64,000 bases of DNA from Flavobacterium sp. HSC-32F16 (GCF_024171645.1 NZ_JALKAC010000004.1:1-64000), one strand, 5' to 3'; shown: positions 17,671 through 26,536, counted from the stretch's first letter. Notes: a model not told the origin generated them from the sequence alone. Program-made: numbers and translations.

Positions 17671-18798
17671 TTATATAGCACATATTTTTTTTGCGGCAGA
17701 TTCCAGTGTAAAATTGTCTTTGGCAAAGCAAAAACGTATTAATTTCTGGTCTTTATGATCAGAGTAAAAAGTTGAAATAGGAATCGCAGCAACGCCGTGA
17801 TTGATGATTAGGTTTTTACAGAAAGTGACATCATCCTCATCTGAAATATTAGCATAAGAAGCCACCTGAAAATAGGTTCCTTCACAGGGTTTCAATTCAA
17901 AACGGCTGTTTTGAAGCAGTTTCTGAAAATAATCTCTTTTTTCCTGATAGAATTTGCCAAGTAATTTTACGTCAACAACATCTAAATATTCGCTGATCGC
18001 AGCTTGTGAAATACTATTTACGCTGAAAACTAAAAATTGATGTACTTTTTTAATTTCTTTCATTAAATGTTCTGGCGCAACTGTGTAACCAATTTTCCAG
18101 CCTGTTATATGAAATGATTTCCCAAAAGACGAAACCATAATACAGCGATCTAAAAGATTTTTTTTGGTATGTGCCGAAATATGTTTTTCTTCGAACGTAA
18201 TATATTCGTAAACTTCATCGGATAAAATAATGATATCAGGGTATTTTGAAAGTATTTTTTCAAGCTGGAGAAAATCAGCTTCAGTCAATATTTTTCCTGT
18301 TGGATTATGCGGATTATTTATGATAATCATTCTGCTTTTCTCCGAACATGCTTTTTCGATTGTTTCCCAATTTGGCGTGTAATCGTCATTTAGTGCTACA
18401 CGAACAGGTTTTGCTTTGCAAAGTAAAACCGGAGATTCGTACGAATCATAACTTGGATCGAGAATAATTACTTCATCATTTTCTTTTACTAAAGCTAAAA
18501 TTGAAGTAAAAATTCCTTGTGTTGCTCCGGCAGTAACTAAAAGTTCTAAATCAGGATTGATTGTTCTGTTATAAGAACTATGAATCAGTTTTGCAATTTT
18601 GTTCAACAATGGCGGATAACCTGCCATTGGTGTATATTGATGTACATTTTCCTTCGCTAATCGCGCAACAATATCTGTCAATCTTTCGTCAACAGGGAAA
18701 TTTGGAAATCCCTGCGAAAGATTTATTGCATTATATTCAGCTGCCATTTTTGACATTACCGTGAAAATGCTTGTAGTTACGTTTGGAAGTTTACTCAT
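17671..18798 (-). CDS. PLP-dependent methionine aminotransferase
   Basis: The 375-residue class I/II aminotransferase resembles YbdL/MtnE-type and kynurenine aminotransferases: MAAEYNAINLSQGFPNFPVD is the substrate-side N terminus, and NNPHNPTGKIL with LSDEVYEY is the PLP core. The Schiff-base Lys is in SSFGKSFHITGWKIGY. It would transfer the amino group from methionine or aromatic amino acids to a 2-oxo acid, perhaps in methionine salvage. The start MSKLPNV at 18798 was chosen, because longer frames would run into the lipoprotein gene that ends at 18845. Confidence 0.9.
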   Translation of the reverse strand: MSKLPNVTTSIFTVMSKMAAEYNAINLSQGFPNFPVDERLTDIVARLAKENVHQYTPMAGYPPLLNKIAKLIHSSYNRTINPDLELLVTAGATQGIFTSILALVKENDEVIILDPSYDSYESPVLLCKAKPVRVALNDDYTPNWETIEKACSEKSRMIIINNPHNPTGKILTEADFLQLEKILSKYPDIIILSDEVYEYITFEEKHISAHTKKNLLDRCIMVSSFGKSFHITGWKIGYTVAPEHLMKEIKKVHQFLVFSVNSISQAAISEYLDVVDVKLLGKFYQEKRDYFQKLLQNSRFELKPCEGTYFQVASYANISDEDDVTFCKNLIINHGVAAIPISTFYSDHKDQKLIRFCFAKDNFTLESAAKKICAI

Positions 18799-18844
18799 TA
18801 TAATAAAATTAGAAGGAAACTGTTGTCTGATAGAATGTAAAGGC

Positions 18845-19363
18845 TTAGTCTTGATTATTATATGAATTATCCATAGGGATTGATAAGTGATAAAGTACCC
18901 TGACAAGTCGGTCATTATCAGTTCCGGGAATCCATTTAGGGGCTTTTTTTAATACACGAATTGCTTCGTTTCCTGTGTTATAACCGACGTCTTTAGTTAC
19001 TTTTATAGTACTCAAAGTACCGTCTTTTTCTACTATAAAATTTACTTCAACTATTCCTTTTACCGGAATTTCTTCTTCGTAATATTTGAAATTATATCGA
19101 ATAAATTTCTGAAATCTCTCTATTCCTCCTTCAAAATCAGGTTTTACATCAATTGAATCAATATCGTATATTGTGGTGTCTTTTTTTATTTGAACTTCAT
19201 TATTATTAATAGATTTATTAACTTCTGAAAGAGACTCGTCAAAGTTATTTTCTTTAGCAATTTTCTGTTCTGTTTTATCTTCTTTTGAAACTTTAGTTTT
19301 TGTGGAAGAATTACATTGTGTGAAACAGATCAAAATTAAAATTAGCATCAAAATCTTTTTCAT
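18845..19363 (-). CDS. Lipoprotein with a TonB C-terminal domain
   Basis: The 172-residue protein has a lipoprotein signal peptide with lipobox CFTQC (Cys about residue 17). A charged, low-complexity linker runs to residue 65. One TonB-C domain follows ([38 protein letters not shown]). The domain is a close relative of the second repeat of the protein at 13185. A lipid anchor in place of the usual inner-membrane helix means it cannot couple to ExbB/ExbD in the standard way. Its role is unknown. It lies 13 bases after the RsmI-like gene and may be co-transcribed. Confidence 0.85.
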   Translation of the reverse strand: MKKILMLILILICFTQCNSSTKTKVSKEDKTEQKIAKENNFDESLSEVNKSINNNEVQIKKDTTIYDIDSIDVKPDFEGGIERFQKFIRYNFKYYEEEIPVKGIVEVNFIVEKDGTLSTIKVTKDVGYNTGNEAIRVLKKAPKWIPGTDNDRLVRVLYHLSIPMDNSYNNQD

Positions 19364-19376
19364 TCTCTTGGATTAA

Positions 19377-20090
19377 TTACATTTTATGAATAATAAAAAT
19401 CGTCGGTCGATTATGTAAATCTACTTTTAATTTTTTCCAATCTGAAATTTTCATGGTTTTAATAAATTCTGTTGGCAGCGTAATATCTGTCGCAATGCAT
19501 AAATGTGTTGACGGATTTACGATTTGTAAAATGTCTTCAACTAATTTATTGTTTCTATAAGGTGTTTCAATAAAAATTTGCGATTGGTTTTTATCCTGAG
19601 ATAATTTCTCAAAATGTCTCAACGCCGATTTTTTCTCGTCTTTGTCAATTGGTAAATAGCCATTAAAAGTAAAACTCTGACCGTTCATTCCAGAAGCCAT
19701 CATAGCCAATAAGATAGAAGAAGGTCCAACTAAAGGCACAACCTGAATTCCTTTTTCGTGTGCCAGTTTTACAATCACGGCGCCGGGATCAGCAACACCA
19801 GGACATCCGGCTTCGCTCATCAATCCCATATTTTTTCCTTCTAATAAAGGTTTTATGAAATCTAAATGTTCGCTTGGTTCTGTTCTTTTGTTTAGGGTAA
19901 AAAGCACCAATTCAGACTGCTTTTTTTCAGGATAAACTGCTTTTATAGATTTTCTGGCTGTTTTGTCGTTTTCAACAATATAGTGGTCGATAAGTTCGAT
20001 TGTTCTTCTTACTGTTTGTGGTAAAACATCCATTGGATCGCTTTCGCCCATTGTGGTTGGAATTAAATAAAGTTTTCCTAGAAGTTTCAT
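19377..20090 (-). CDS. SAM-dependent methyltransferase of the tetrapyrrole methylase family, RsmI-like
   Basis: The 237-residue protein opens with GKLYLIPTTMGE and has GLMSEAGCPGVADPGAVIV, the signature of RsmI, the enzyme that 2'-O-methylates C1402 of 16S rRNA. VPLVGPSSILLAMMASGMNGQSF and FIETPYRNNKLVEDIL also match. It is shorter than standard RsmI and lacks the C-terminal helical domain, so it may be a divergent paralogue. It lies between a lipoprotein gene and a phosphatase gene on the minus strand, 72 bases after the latter. Family membership is firm; the exact substrate is not. Confidence 0.85.
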   Translation of the reverse strand: MKLLGKLYLIPTTMGESDPMDVLPQTVRRTIELIDHYIVENDKTARKSIKAVYPEKKQSELVLFTLNKRTEPSEHLDFIKPLLEGKNMGLMSEAGCPGVADPGAVIVKLAHEKGIQVVPLVGPSSILLAMMASGMNGQSFTFNGYLPIDKDEKKSALRHFEKLSQDKNQSQIFIETPYRNNKLVEDILQIVNPSTHLCIATDITLPTEFIKTMKISDWKKLKVDLHNRPTIFIIHKM

Positions 20091-20162
20091 TTTTGTGATG
20101 TTTTATGATTTAAAGCAAAAATGTATTTTAATTATTTACGAATAACTAAAATACAAATTAAA

Positions 20163-20630
20163 TTATGAATGCTTTTTGATAAGTTTTTGGGCGATAATTT
20201 CAGATACTTCGTCCAGCATTTGATATACATTATCAAATCCGTTAACGGCTCCATAATAAGGGTCCGGAACATCTACATTTTCGTCTGGAAATAATTCGTT
20301 TAAAATAAGATGAACCTTGTTTTTATGTTCGGGAGTTTTGGCTAGATGTAGGACATCTCGTAAATTCGAACTATCCATAACGTAGATATAATCAAATTCC
20401 TCAAAATCAGAAGCTTTAAATTGTCTTCCTTTTTGCCCGTCAATACATAAGCCATTTTTTTGGGCGACGGCAATAGAACGTTTGTCTGGAGCATGACCAA
20501 CATGCCAAGAACCAGTTCCGGCAGAATCTACACTAAATTTATCAGCAGGTAATTTTGAAGCCAAAATTCCTTCAGCTAAAGGAGATCTGCAAATATTCCC
20601 CAAACAAACCATTAAAACTTTTACTGGCAT
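20163..20630 (-). CDS. Low-molecular-weight protein-tyrosine phosphatase
   Basis: The 155-residue protein has the active-site loop C(x)5R as CLGNICRS (C9 to R15) and the general acid Asp in VDPYYG (about residue 121). Length and plan match the LMW-PTP family, which removes phosphate from tyrosine or, in some members, from arginine. Its gene starts 8 bases after the dnaA stop and is therefore likely read with dnaA. A link to replication control is only suggested by this position. Confidence 0.93.
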   Translation of the reverse strand: MPVKVLMVCLGNICRSPLAEGILASKLPADKFSVDSAGTGSWHVGHAPDKRSIAVAQKNGLCIDGQKGRQFKASDFEEFDYIYVMDSSNLRDVLHLAKTPEHKNKVHLILNELFPDENVDVPDPYYGAVNGFDNVYQMLDEVSEIIAQKLIKKHS

Positions 20631-20638
20631 GATTCGCG

Positions 20639-22066
20639 TTATAGCGTTAGTTTTTTGTTGATATCTTCTACAAATTTCTTAAACTGTTTGTCTGTAGAAA
20701 CTAAATTATCAACGGTTTTACAAGCGTGTAATACAGTTGCGTGATCACGGTCTCCAATTTGTGAACCAATGTTTGCCAAGGAAGCTTTGGTAAATTTCTT
20801 TGCAAAAAACATGGCCAATTGTCTTGCCTGAACAACATGCCTCTTTCTTGTTTTAGATTGAAGCGTTTCAATATCCAGCTGGAAATAATCGGAAACAATT
20901 TTTTGGATATAATCAATAGAGATTTCTCTCTTTACGTTTTTAACAAATTTCTCAACTACGCTTTTAGCCAGTTCAATTGTAACTTCCTTTTTATTGAAAG
21001 ATGACTGAGCGATTAACGAGATAATAGCACCTTCTAATTCTCTTACGTTAGATTTGATATTGCGTGCAACGTATTCTAAAATGTCTTCCGGCATTTCGAC
21101 ACCATCACGATATAAAATATTTTTTAAAATCGAGATACGGGTTTCGTAATCAGGCTGATGAAGCTCAGCAGATAATCCCCATTTAAAACGAGATAATAAA
21201 CGCTGTTCAATATCCTGCATATCAACAGGGGCTTTATCAGAAGTTAAAATTACTTGTTTTCCGTTTTGGTGCAAATAGTTAAAAATGTGGAAAAATACGT
21301 CCTGAGTTCCTGATTTTCCAGATAAAAACTGAACATCATCAATAATCAAAACGTCAATTAATTGGTAAAAGTGAATGAAATCATTACGATTGTTCTTTTT
21401 AACCGAATCAATATATTGTTGTGTGAAAATCTCGGCAGAAATATATAAAACCGTTTTTTCAGGATATTTGTCTTTTACTTCAACACCAATAGCATGTGCC
21501 AAGTGTGTTTTTCCTAAACCTACTCCTCCAAAAATCAATAACGGATTAAATGAAGTTCCTCCAGGTTTGTTGGCAACAGCCATACCTGCAGAACGAGCTA
21601 AACGGTTAGAATCTCCTTCAAGGAAATTATCAAAACTGTAATTAGGATTTAATTGAGACTCAATTTTTAAATTTCTGATTCCAGGAATTACAAAAGGATT
21701 CTTAAGTTCAGGATTTAAGTTTTTGAACGGAGCGTCAACCTCTTGCGGTTTCATTGGAACTCTGTTAGAACTTGGCAGCTGCTCGGTAAACGGCTGTTTA
21801 TTTCCATAAGTGTTCTCCATTTTAATTTTATAGAGTAACTTTGCGTTTTTTCCGAGTTCTTTGGTAAGTGCAACTTTTAATAATTTTACGTAATGCTCTT
21901 CGAGCCATTCGTAGAAAAATTTACTTGGTACTTGAATATATAACGCGTTATCGGTTAGCTCAACTGATTTGATTGGTTCAAACCAAGTTTTGTATGCTTG
22001 ATCTTGAATATTGTCCTTTATAAAAGACAAACAGTTTTCCCATACCGATTGAGCAGTTTTAGTCAT
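20639..22066 (-). CDS. dnaA: Chromosomal replication initiator DnaA
   Basis: DnaA binds 9-mer boxes and opens the origin. The 475-residue protein has all four domains: an N-terminal DnaB/self-interaction domain (SVWENCLSFIKDNIQDQAYKTW), a linker (about 90-130), the AAA+ domain with Walker A GGVGLGKTH and Walker B VLIIDDVQFLSG, and the C-terminal box-binding domain with GDRDHATVLHACKTV. An LMW phosphatase gene follows 8 bases downstream. The spacer upstream (22067-22253) shows no clear TTATCCACA boxes, so I do not place the origin there. Confidence 0.97.
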   Translation of the reverse strand: MTKTAQSVWENCLSFIKDNIQDQAYKTWFEPIKSVELTDNALYIQVPSKFFYEWLEEHYVKLLKVALTKELGKNAKLLYKIKMENTYGNKQPFTEQLPSSNRVPMKPQEVDAPFKNLNPELKNPFVIPGIRNLKIESQLNPNYSFDNFLEGDSNRLARSAGMAVANKPGGTSFNPLLIFGGVGLGKTHLAHAIGVEVKDKYPEKTVLYISAEIFTQQYIDSVKKNNRNDFIHFYQLIDVLIIDDVQFLSGKSGTQDVFFHIFNYLHQNGKQVILTSDKAPVDMQDIEQRLLSRFKWGLSAELHQPDYETRISILKNILYRDGVEMPEDILEYVARNIKSNVRELEGAIISLIAQSSFNKKEVTIELAKSVVEKFVKNVKREISIDYIQKIVSDYFQLDIETLQSKTRKRHVVQARQLAMFFAKKFTKASLANIGSQIGDRDHATVLHACKTVDNLVSTDKQFKKFVEDINKKLTL

Positions 22067-22253
22067 AGATTCAAATAAATTTTTATATTATTAATAAAGA
22101 TTCTCCTGTAAAAAAAGGAGCGATTTTATTCCTTATTTCGGGATAACAAATATGTGAACAAATTTCTGTAAAAAAAAATATTTTGGTATCTAATTTTATA
22201 AAAAAATGTTGTAAGAGGACTTGAATAATTTAATTTTTTTTAATACATTAATA

Positions 22254-22658
22254 ATGAAAAATCATCAAACGCAAGTGCGTGTTCGTTACTCCGAAACTGA
22301 CCAAATGGGAGTCGTTTATCATGGAAATTATGTGCCTTATTTTGAAATCGGACGCGTGGAATGGCTTAGAAACAAAGGGATTTCGTATAAAAGCATGGAA
22401 GAAAGCGGTATTGGCCTTCCAATTGTTTCCATGCAGATCAACTATAAAAAATCTGCTCGTTATGATGAGCTTTTAACAATTCATACAACATTCAAAAGTC
22501 AGTCATCTGTTAAGATTGAATTTGACTGTGAAATTTATAACGAAGCAAATGAGTTATTAACAACGGCAGTGTTTATTTTAGTATTTATTTCGTTAAAAAC
22601 GGGCCGCCCGACAGCGCCTCCGGATTATATTTTAGAATTGTTTAAAACGCTGACGTAA
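22254..22658 (+). CDS. Acyl-CoA thioesterase, hotdog fold (YbgC/FadM-like)
   Basis: The 134-residue protein is a 4-hydroxybenzoyl-CoA-thioesterase type hotdog: VRVRYSETDQMGVVYHGNY carries the catalytic Asp (in ETDQMG), and VPYFEIGRVEWLR the following helix. Such enzymes hydrolyse acyl-CoA thioesters in the cytoplasm. The start MKNHQTQV was preferred to one 33 bases upstream that adds a Phe/Leu-rich leader untypical of the family. The gene diverges from dnaA. YigZ follows on the other strand. Confidence 0.9.
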   Translation: MKNHQTQVRVRYSETDQMGVVYHGNYVPYFEIGRVEWLRNKGISYKSMEESGIGLPIVSMQINYKKSARYDELLTIHTTFKSQSSVKIEFDCEIYNEANELLTTAVFILVFISLKTGRPTAPPDYILELFKTLT

Positions 22659-22689
22659 TTGTTAAAACGGGATACGTTTTTATACTAAA

Positions 22690-23322
22690 TTATATAATTT
22701 TAACGTCAATTTCAAACATTAAATCAAAAATGTCGAATATAATTTCGGCATTTTTTTTTCGTGTTTTTGTGATGATTTTCCCAATTGGAAGACCTGAATC
22801 TTCATTCATTTCCATTTCCTGAGAAGTTATTTCAAGTTTTTTCTCTTTTATAACACGCATCACTTTGTTCATGTTTTTGTAATCAAAAGAAATTAAAAAA
22901 TGAACATCAATTGTTTTTTCAATAATTTCACAAACTTCTAATGTCATTTGTGCCGTTGTTCGATACGCAGTAATCAAACCGCCAACACCCAATTTTGTGC
23001 CTCCAAAAATACGAACCACTACTAGGAGAACGTTGGTGACTCCAAAAGATTGTATCTGCCCATAAATTGGTGCTCCGGCAGTATTACTTGGTTCTCCATC
23101 ATCGTTTGCCCGATAAGAAATCTTTGGTGCTGTTCCTAATTGATAAGCATAACAATAATGTACGGCATGAGGATGAAGTTTTCGTAAATCCTCAATAATA
23201 GGTTTTACTTCTTCTTCATTTTCTATAGGAAAAGCATAGCCAAAGAATTTACTTCCTTTTTCTTTAAAAAGCACTTCTTCAGATTCTCTGGCAATGGTTT
23301 GATACGTATCGTTATATTCCAA
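22690..23322 (-). CDS. YigZ/IMPACT-family protein
   Basis: The 210-residue protein matches the YigZ/IMPACT family in length and motif. The N-terminal domain holds KGSKFFGYAFPIENEEE, HAVHYCYAYQLG and DDGEPSNTAGAPIYGQI, followed by VVVRIFGGTKLGVGGLITAYR. A C-terminal EF-G-like domain (DUF1949) fills residues 140-205. Eukaryotic IMPACT binds GCN1; the bacterial role is poorly known and may involve ribosomes. It lies downstream of the HAD gene with a 19-bp inverted repeat between them. Confidence 0.9.
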   Translation of the reverse strand: MEYNDTYQTIARESEEVLFKEKGSKFFGYAFPIENEEEVKPIIEDLRKLHPHAVHYCYAYQLGTAPKISYRANDDGEPSNTAGAPIYGQIQSFGVTNVLLVVVRIFGGTKLGVGGLITAYRTTAQMTLEVCEIIEKTIDVHFLISFDYKNMNKVMRVIKEKKLEITSQEMEMNEDSGLPIGKIITKTRKKNAEIIFDIFDLMFEIDVKII

Positions 23323-23348
23323 ATCTAAAATTCTAAATTGTTTTTTTT

Positions 23349-23423
23349 GCCACAGATTAAAGGGATTAAAAGGATTTTTTTAACTGTTGTAAATAATCTG
23401 TGTGAATCCTTTTAATCTGTGGC
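23349..23423. repeat. Inverted intergenic repeat, GCCACAGATT family, copy 1
   Basis: GCCACAGATTAAAGGGATT (23349-23367) recurs inverted at 23405-23423 with one mismatch, around a 37-base centre. Related sequence lies at 30903-31027 and 31123-31160. Confidence 0.8.
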
Positions 23424-23431
23424 TAAATATA

Positions 23432-24034
23432 TTATAGTATGTTTTTGTCAAACAAGTTAACAACATCTTCCTTGCCAACTTGTAAATTCCAAACATGTAA
23501 GCCTAAAGCTGCTGCTGCATCTGTGTTTTCTTTTTTGTCATCAACAAATAAAGTCTGTTCCGGAACTAAATTATGTTCGTCAATTAAATGTTGATAAGAA
23601 CTAGCATTCGGTTTTCTCTTTCCAATTTCAAAAGAGAAATGCACTTTCTCAAAGCAATTATAGAAATCAGTATAAAAAGGTACGCCAACCGTTTTTTCGA
23701 AAGTGCCAATATGAATAGAATCGGTATTGCTTAATAAAAACAAGCGGTATTTTTTTGAAAGCTCTTTTAGGAAATCTAATCGATAAGAAGGGAAATCTGC
23801 TAAAACGGCATTCCAGGCTTTTAGAATTTCTTCTACTGAAGCATTTGGAAGTTGTTTTTGAAATCCATCCACAAAATTATCGTATGAAATATCTCCGGTT
23901 TCAAATAATAAATTCAAACGATCCAAATCAGAATTCCATTCTTTCAAGCCTAATTTTTGTAAACCCGAAATTGTTCCTTGCTTGTTTAAATTGATAAAAA
24001 TATCTCCAAAGTCAAAAATTATAGTATCAATCAT
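23432..24034 (-). CDS. HAD-superfamily hydrolase, subfamily IA
   Basis: The 200-residue protein has the HAD motifs in order: DFGDIFIN (motif I, nucleophile D9; the usual second Asp position is Gly, as in YihX-like members), LLSNTDSIH (motif II), GKRKPNASSY (motif III Lys) and LFVDDKKENTDAA (motif IV). It is a sugar-phosphate or nucleotide phosphatase by family; the missing second Asp makes the exact chemistry uncertain. Its start overlaps the end of ribD by 8 bases, so the two are translated together, but no function in riboflavin synthesis is shown. Confidence 0.88.
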   Translation of the reverse strand: MIDTIIFDFGDIFINLNKQGTISGLQKLGLKEWNSDLDRLNLLFETGDISYDNFVDGFQKQLPNASVEEILKAWNAVLADFPSYRLDFLKELSKKYRLFLLSNTDSIHIGTFEKTVGVPFYTDFYNCFEKVHFSFEIGKRKPNASSYQHLIDEHNLVPEQTLFVDDKKENTDAAAALGLHVWNLQVGKEDVVNLFDKNIL

Positions 24035-25076
24035 GATTTCTTACGTATATTAATTCGTCGTTTTCAATATAGGTTTTAACAGCATTTTTCTTTTGAAGTT
24101 CCGGTGCTTTCGTTCCTTTTTCATAAGTGTTCTTTCCAACAAAAATTCGGGCTTCGTCCCAAATATTTTTATCTATAAAAGATTGTAAAGTTTGTCTTCC
24201 TCCTTCAATAATTATAGATTGAATTTGATGCTGATATAAAACCGATAAAATATTTTCGATAAGATTTTCATCAAAATCAATCTTTTCAAAAATCGTTTTT
24301 TCTGTCGAAATATTGTTTTCAGATTTAGAAAAAACTATCGTTTTAACACTGTCATCAAAAACAAAACTGTCTTTTGATATTCTATTGTTTTGATCTAAAA
24401 TTACCCGTACCGGATTATTTCCTGACCAATCACGAACATTTAATTTCGGATTGTCATCAATAACCGTTTGTGTTCCTGTTAAAATAGCTTGTTCTTCGCT
24501 TCTCCATTTATGAACCAATTGGCGGGAATATTGATTGGTAATCCAAACCGGTTTTCTTTCCTGATCAGTTTCTTTTTCAGGAGCTAAAAATCCGTCCAGA
24601 CTTTCTGCCCATTTTAGAATAATATAAGGTCGTTTTTTTTGGTGGAAAGTAAAAAAGCGTTTGTTGAGCTCGTTACATTCTTCTTCTAAAATGCCAACTA
24701 CAACATTTGCTCCGGCTTCAACCAGTTTTTTAATTCCGTTTCCTGCCACTTTTTCGTTTGGATCAACCGTTCCTACCACAACATTTGGGATCTCATTTGC
24801 AATAATTAAATCACAGCAGGGAGGGGTTTTTCCAAAATGAGAACAAGGTTCTAAACTAACGTAAATAGTAGCTTTTTTTAATAACGATTTATCTTTTACA
24901 GATCTAACCGCATTTACTTCGGCGTGAGGTTCGCCGGATTTTTTGTGCCAGCCCTCGCCAATAATGGTGTCTTCATAAACAATAACGCTTCCTACCATGG
25001 GATTTGGGTATGTGGTTCCAAAGCCATTTTTGGCAAGTTCAATGCATCGTTTAATATATTTCTCATGTATATTCAC
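24027..25076 (-). CDS. ribD: Bifunctional riboflavin biosynthesis protein RibD
   Basis: RibD deaminates the pyrimidine and then reduces the ribose side chain in riboflavin synthesis. The 349-residue protein has the deaminase zinc site HAEVNAV and PCSHFGKTPPC, and the C-terminal reductase domain from about residue 150 (RPYIILKWAESLDG, IIIEGGRQTLQSF). The conserved N terminus NIHEKYIKRCIELAKNG is reached only from a GTG at 25074-25076; the upstream frame has no homology-like sequence. A TACTTTTG box ends 4 bases before this GTG, so the mRNA is probably leaderless. The gene overlaps the HAD gene by 8 bases. Confidence 0.93.
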   Translation of the reverse strand: MNIHEKYIKRCIELAKNGFGTTYPNPMVGSVIVYEDTIIGEGWHKKSGEPHAEVNAVRSVKDKSLLKKATIYVSLEPCSHFGKTPPCCDLIIANEIPNVVVGTVDPNEKVAGNGIKKLVEAGANVVVGILEEECNELNKRFFTFHQKKRPYIILKWAESLDGFLAPEKETDQERKPVWITNQYSRQLVHKWRSEEQAILTGTQTVIDDNPKLNVRDWSGNNPVRVILDQNNRISKDSFVFDDSVKTIVFSKSENNISTEKTIFEKIDFDENLIENILSVLYQHQIQSIIIEGGRQTLQSFIDKNIWDEARIFVGKNTYEKGTKAPELQKKNAVKTYIENDELIYVRNHD

Positions 25077-25080
25077 GCTG

Positions 25081-25088
25081 CAAAAGTA
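25081..25088 (-). promoter_or_regulatory. Promoter -7 box of ribD
   Basis: TACTTTTG on the minus strand matches TAnnTTTG. Its end lies 4 bases before the GTG start of ribD, so transcription would begin at or next to the start codon. Confidence 0.55.
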
Positions 25089-25172
25089 ACTATTTTTGAG
25101 TTTTGAGTCTAATGTTGAGATGATAGTTATGAAACAATACAAATTGTTATGAAACTATCGGAAAAGTATTTT

Positions 25173-25180
25173 TATTTTTG
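25173..25180 (+). promoter_or_regulatory. Promoter -7 box of the GNAT gene
   Basis: TATTTTTG matches TAnnTTTG, 22 bases before the start codon at 25203. Confidence 0.45.
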
Positions 25181-25202
25181 TAGATATAAGTGAATAAATA
25201 AA

Positions 25203-25688
25203 ATGAAAAATTGGGTTATCAGAAAAATTGAAAAAGAAGACAATCAATCAGTTGCGAAATTAATACGATCTGTTTTTGATGAAATGGAAATTCCAAAAGT
25301 AGGTACCGCTTATGAAGATCCATATTTAGATTTAATGTTTGAAGAATATAATAAGCCCAAAGCGGTTTATTTTGTTGTTGAAAGTGAAGGAGAAATTTTG
25401 GGATGCGCAGGAATTGCACCTCTAGAGAATGGAGATCCTAAAATATGTGAATTGCAAAAAATGTATTTTTTACCAAAAGTCCGCGGATTAGGAATTGGAA
25501 GTAAAATGATGGAGGAATGTTTGGAGAATGCAAGGGATTTTGGATTTGAAAATTGTTACATTGAGACAATGCCTTTTATGCATGCCGCTCAAAAATTATA
25601 TAAAAAATCAGGATTTGAATATTTAGATGCGCCGTTAGGATGTACGGGGCATGATTCTTGCCCTGTCTGGATGTTGAAAAAATTATAA
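25203..25688 (+). CDS. GNAT-family N-acetyltransferase
   Basis: The 161-residue protein shows the GNAT core: ELQKMYFLPKVRGLGIGSKMM contains the pyrophosphate-binding RGLGIG loop (near residue 98), and MHAAQKLYKKSGFEYLDAPLG is motif B. The start WVIRKIEKEDNQSVAKLIRSVF is typical of MarR-associated and amino-acid acetyltransferases. The substrate is unknown. The lipoprotein gene starts 4 bases after its stop, so the two are co-transcribed. Confidence 0.88.
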   Translation: MKNWVIRKIEKEDNQSVAKLIRSVFDEMEIPKVGTAYEDPYLDLMFEEYNKPKAVYFVVESEGEILGCAGIAPLENGDPKICELQKMYFLPKVRGLGIGSKMMEECLENARDFGFENCYIETMPFMHAAQKLYKKSGFEYLDAPLGCTGHDSCPVWMLKKL

Positions 25689-25692
25689 GCCA

Positions 25693-26502
25693 ATGAAAAA
25701 AAATATTTTTGCTATTATTTTAGTTTCTGTTTTATTCTCCTGTAAAGATGCTAAGCAGGAAAAAGTGGTCCAAAATACCCCAACAGTCAAAGATTCAGTA
25801 GTTAAAACTGAGGAAATTGAAAATACGGCTGTATCAGAAGAAGTCTTTAAAAAAGAATTCAATATTTTAATACCTCAAAATTACCGAACTTATGAGAATG
25901 AAAACCCGGTAAAAGCTTTAAGCCAGAAATGGGTCGAGCTATACCAGGAGAATGGAGAATATTTTTTAGGCAAAGCAAATTTCAAAATTGAAAAAGGATA
26001 CAGTGAATGTTCCGGTGATTCTACGCTTTCGATTATGCCTGAAAAAAAAGTTTTGTTGTTGATGGATTATCCTAAATTGAAAACAGGAAAAATAAAATCG
26101 GTAAAAATAGAAAGAGATAAAATCTGGCCCAAAGAAAAACTGAGTTTTACTTTTAATAATCTGATTTATACTTTACGCGGAGAAGGGAAAGTTTTATCTG
26201 AAGAACAAATAAGTACAGATGACGATAAAACAGAGATTTTTAAGAAAGTGGAAGATTATAAATTGTTTATAACGGTTGGAAATAATCCTGAAAAATTACT
26301 TTTGACCGAAACTTCGTTTAATGACACTTTTGTTGAGCTCCTTTTTGCGGGTGATATTGACGGCGATGGAAAATTAGATTTTGTTTTTGGAGCAAACAGG
26401 GATTATGAAGAAGAACGTGTGATTTTATTCCTTTCGTCAAAAGCTGAAAATGGAGATTCAGTGAAAAAAGTTTCAGAAATAGCCGTGCAGTTCGACTGTT
26501 AA
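25693..26502 (+). CDS. Lipoprotein of unknown function with a calcium-type loop
   Basis: The 269-residue protein has a lipoprotein signal with lipobox LFSC (Cys about residue 17) and a charged linker to residue 50. I do not recognise the main domain. Near residue 233 lies DIDGDGKLDFVFG, an FG-GAP/EF-hand-like calcium-binding loop common in flavobacterial surface proteins. The rest is predicted mixed alpha and beta with many Lys. It starts 4 bases after the GNAT stop and 34 bases before prmC, so it likely belongs to the same transcript. Confidence 0.75.
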   Translation: MKKNIFAIILVSVLFSCKDAKQEKVVQNTPTVKDSVVKTEEIENTAVSEEVFKKEFNILIPQNYRTYENENPVKALSQKWVELYQENGEYFLGKANFKIEKGYSECSGDSTLSIMPEKKVLLLMDYPKLKTGKIKSVKIERDKIWPKEKLSFTFNNLIYTLRGEGKVLSEEQISTDDDKTEIFKKVEDYKLFITVGNNPEKLLLTETSFNDTFVELLFAGDIDGDGKLDFVFGANRDYEEERVILFLSSKAENGDSVKKVSEIAVQFDC

Positions 26503-26536
26503 ATTAAAAAGATTATCTAATAACAGATATATAAAA

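Noticed and set aside
17671..18915. Longer aminotransferase frame starting at 18915
   Set aside because: It overlaps the lipoprotein gene by 70 bases and adds an unrelated 39-residue leader.
22067..22253. Possible replication origin next to dnaA
   Set aside because: I find no cluster of TTATCCACA-like boxes, only one weak TGTGAACAA. GC skew would decide and was not computed.
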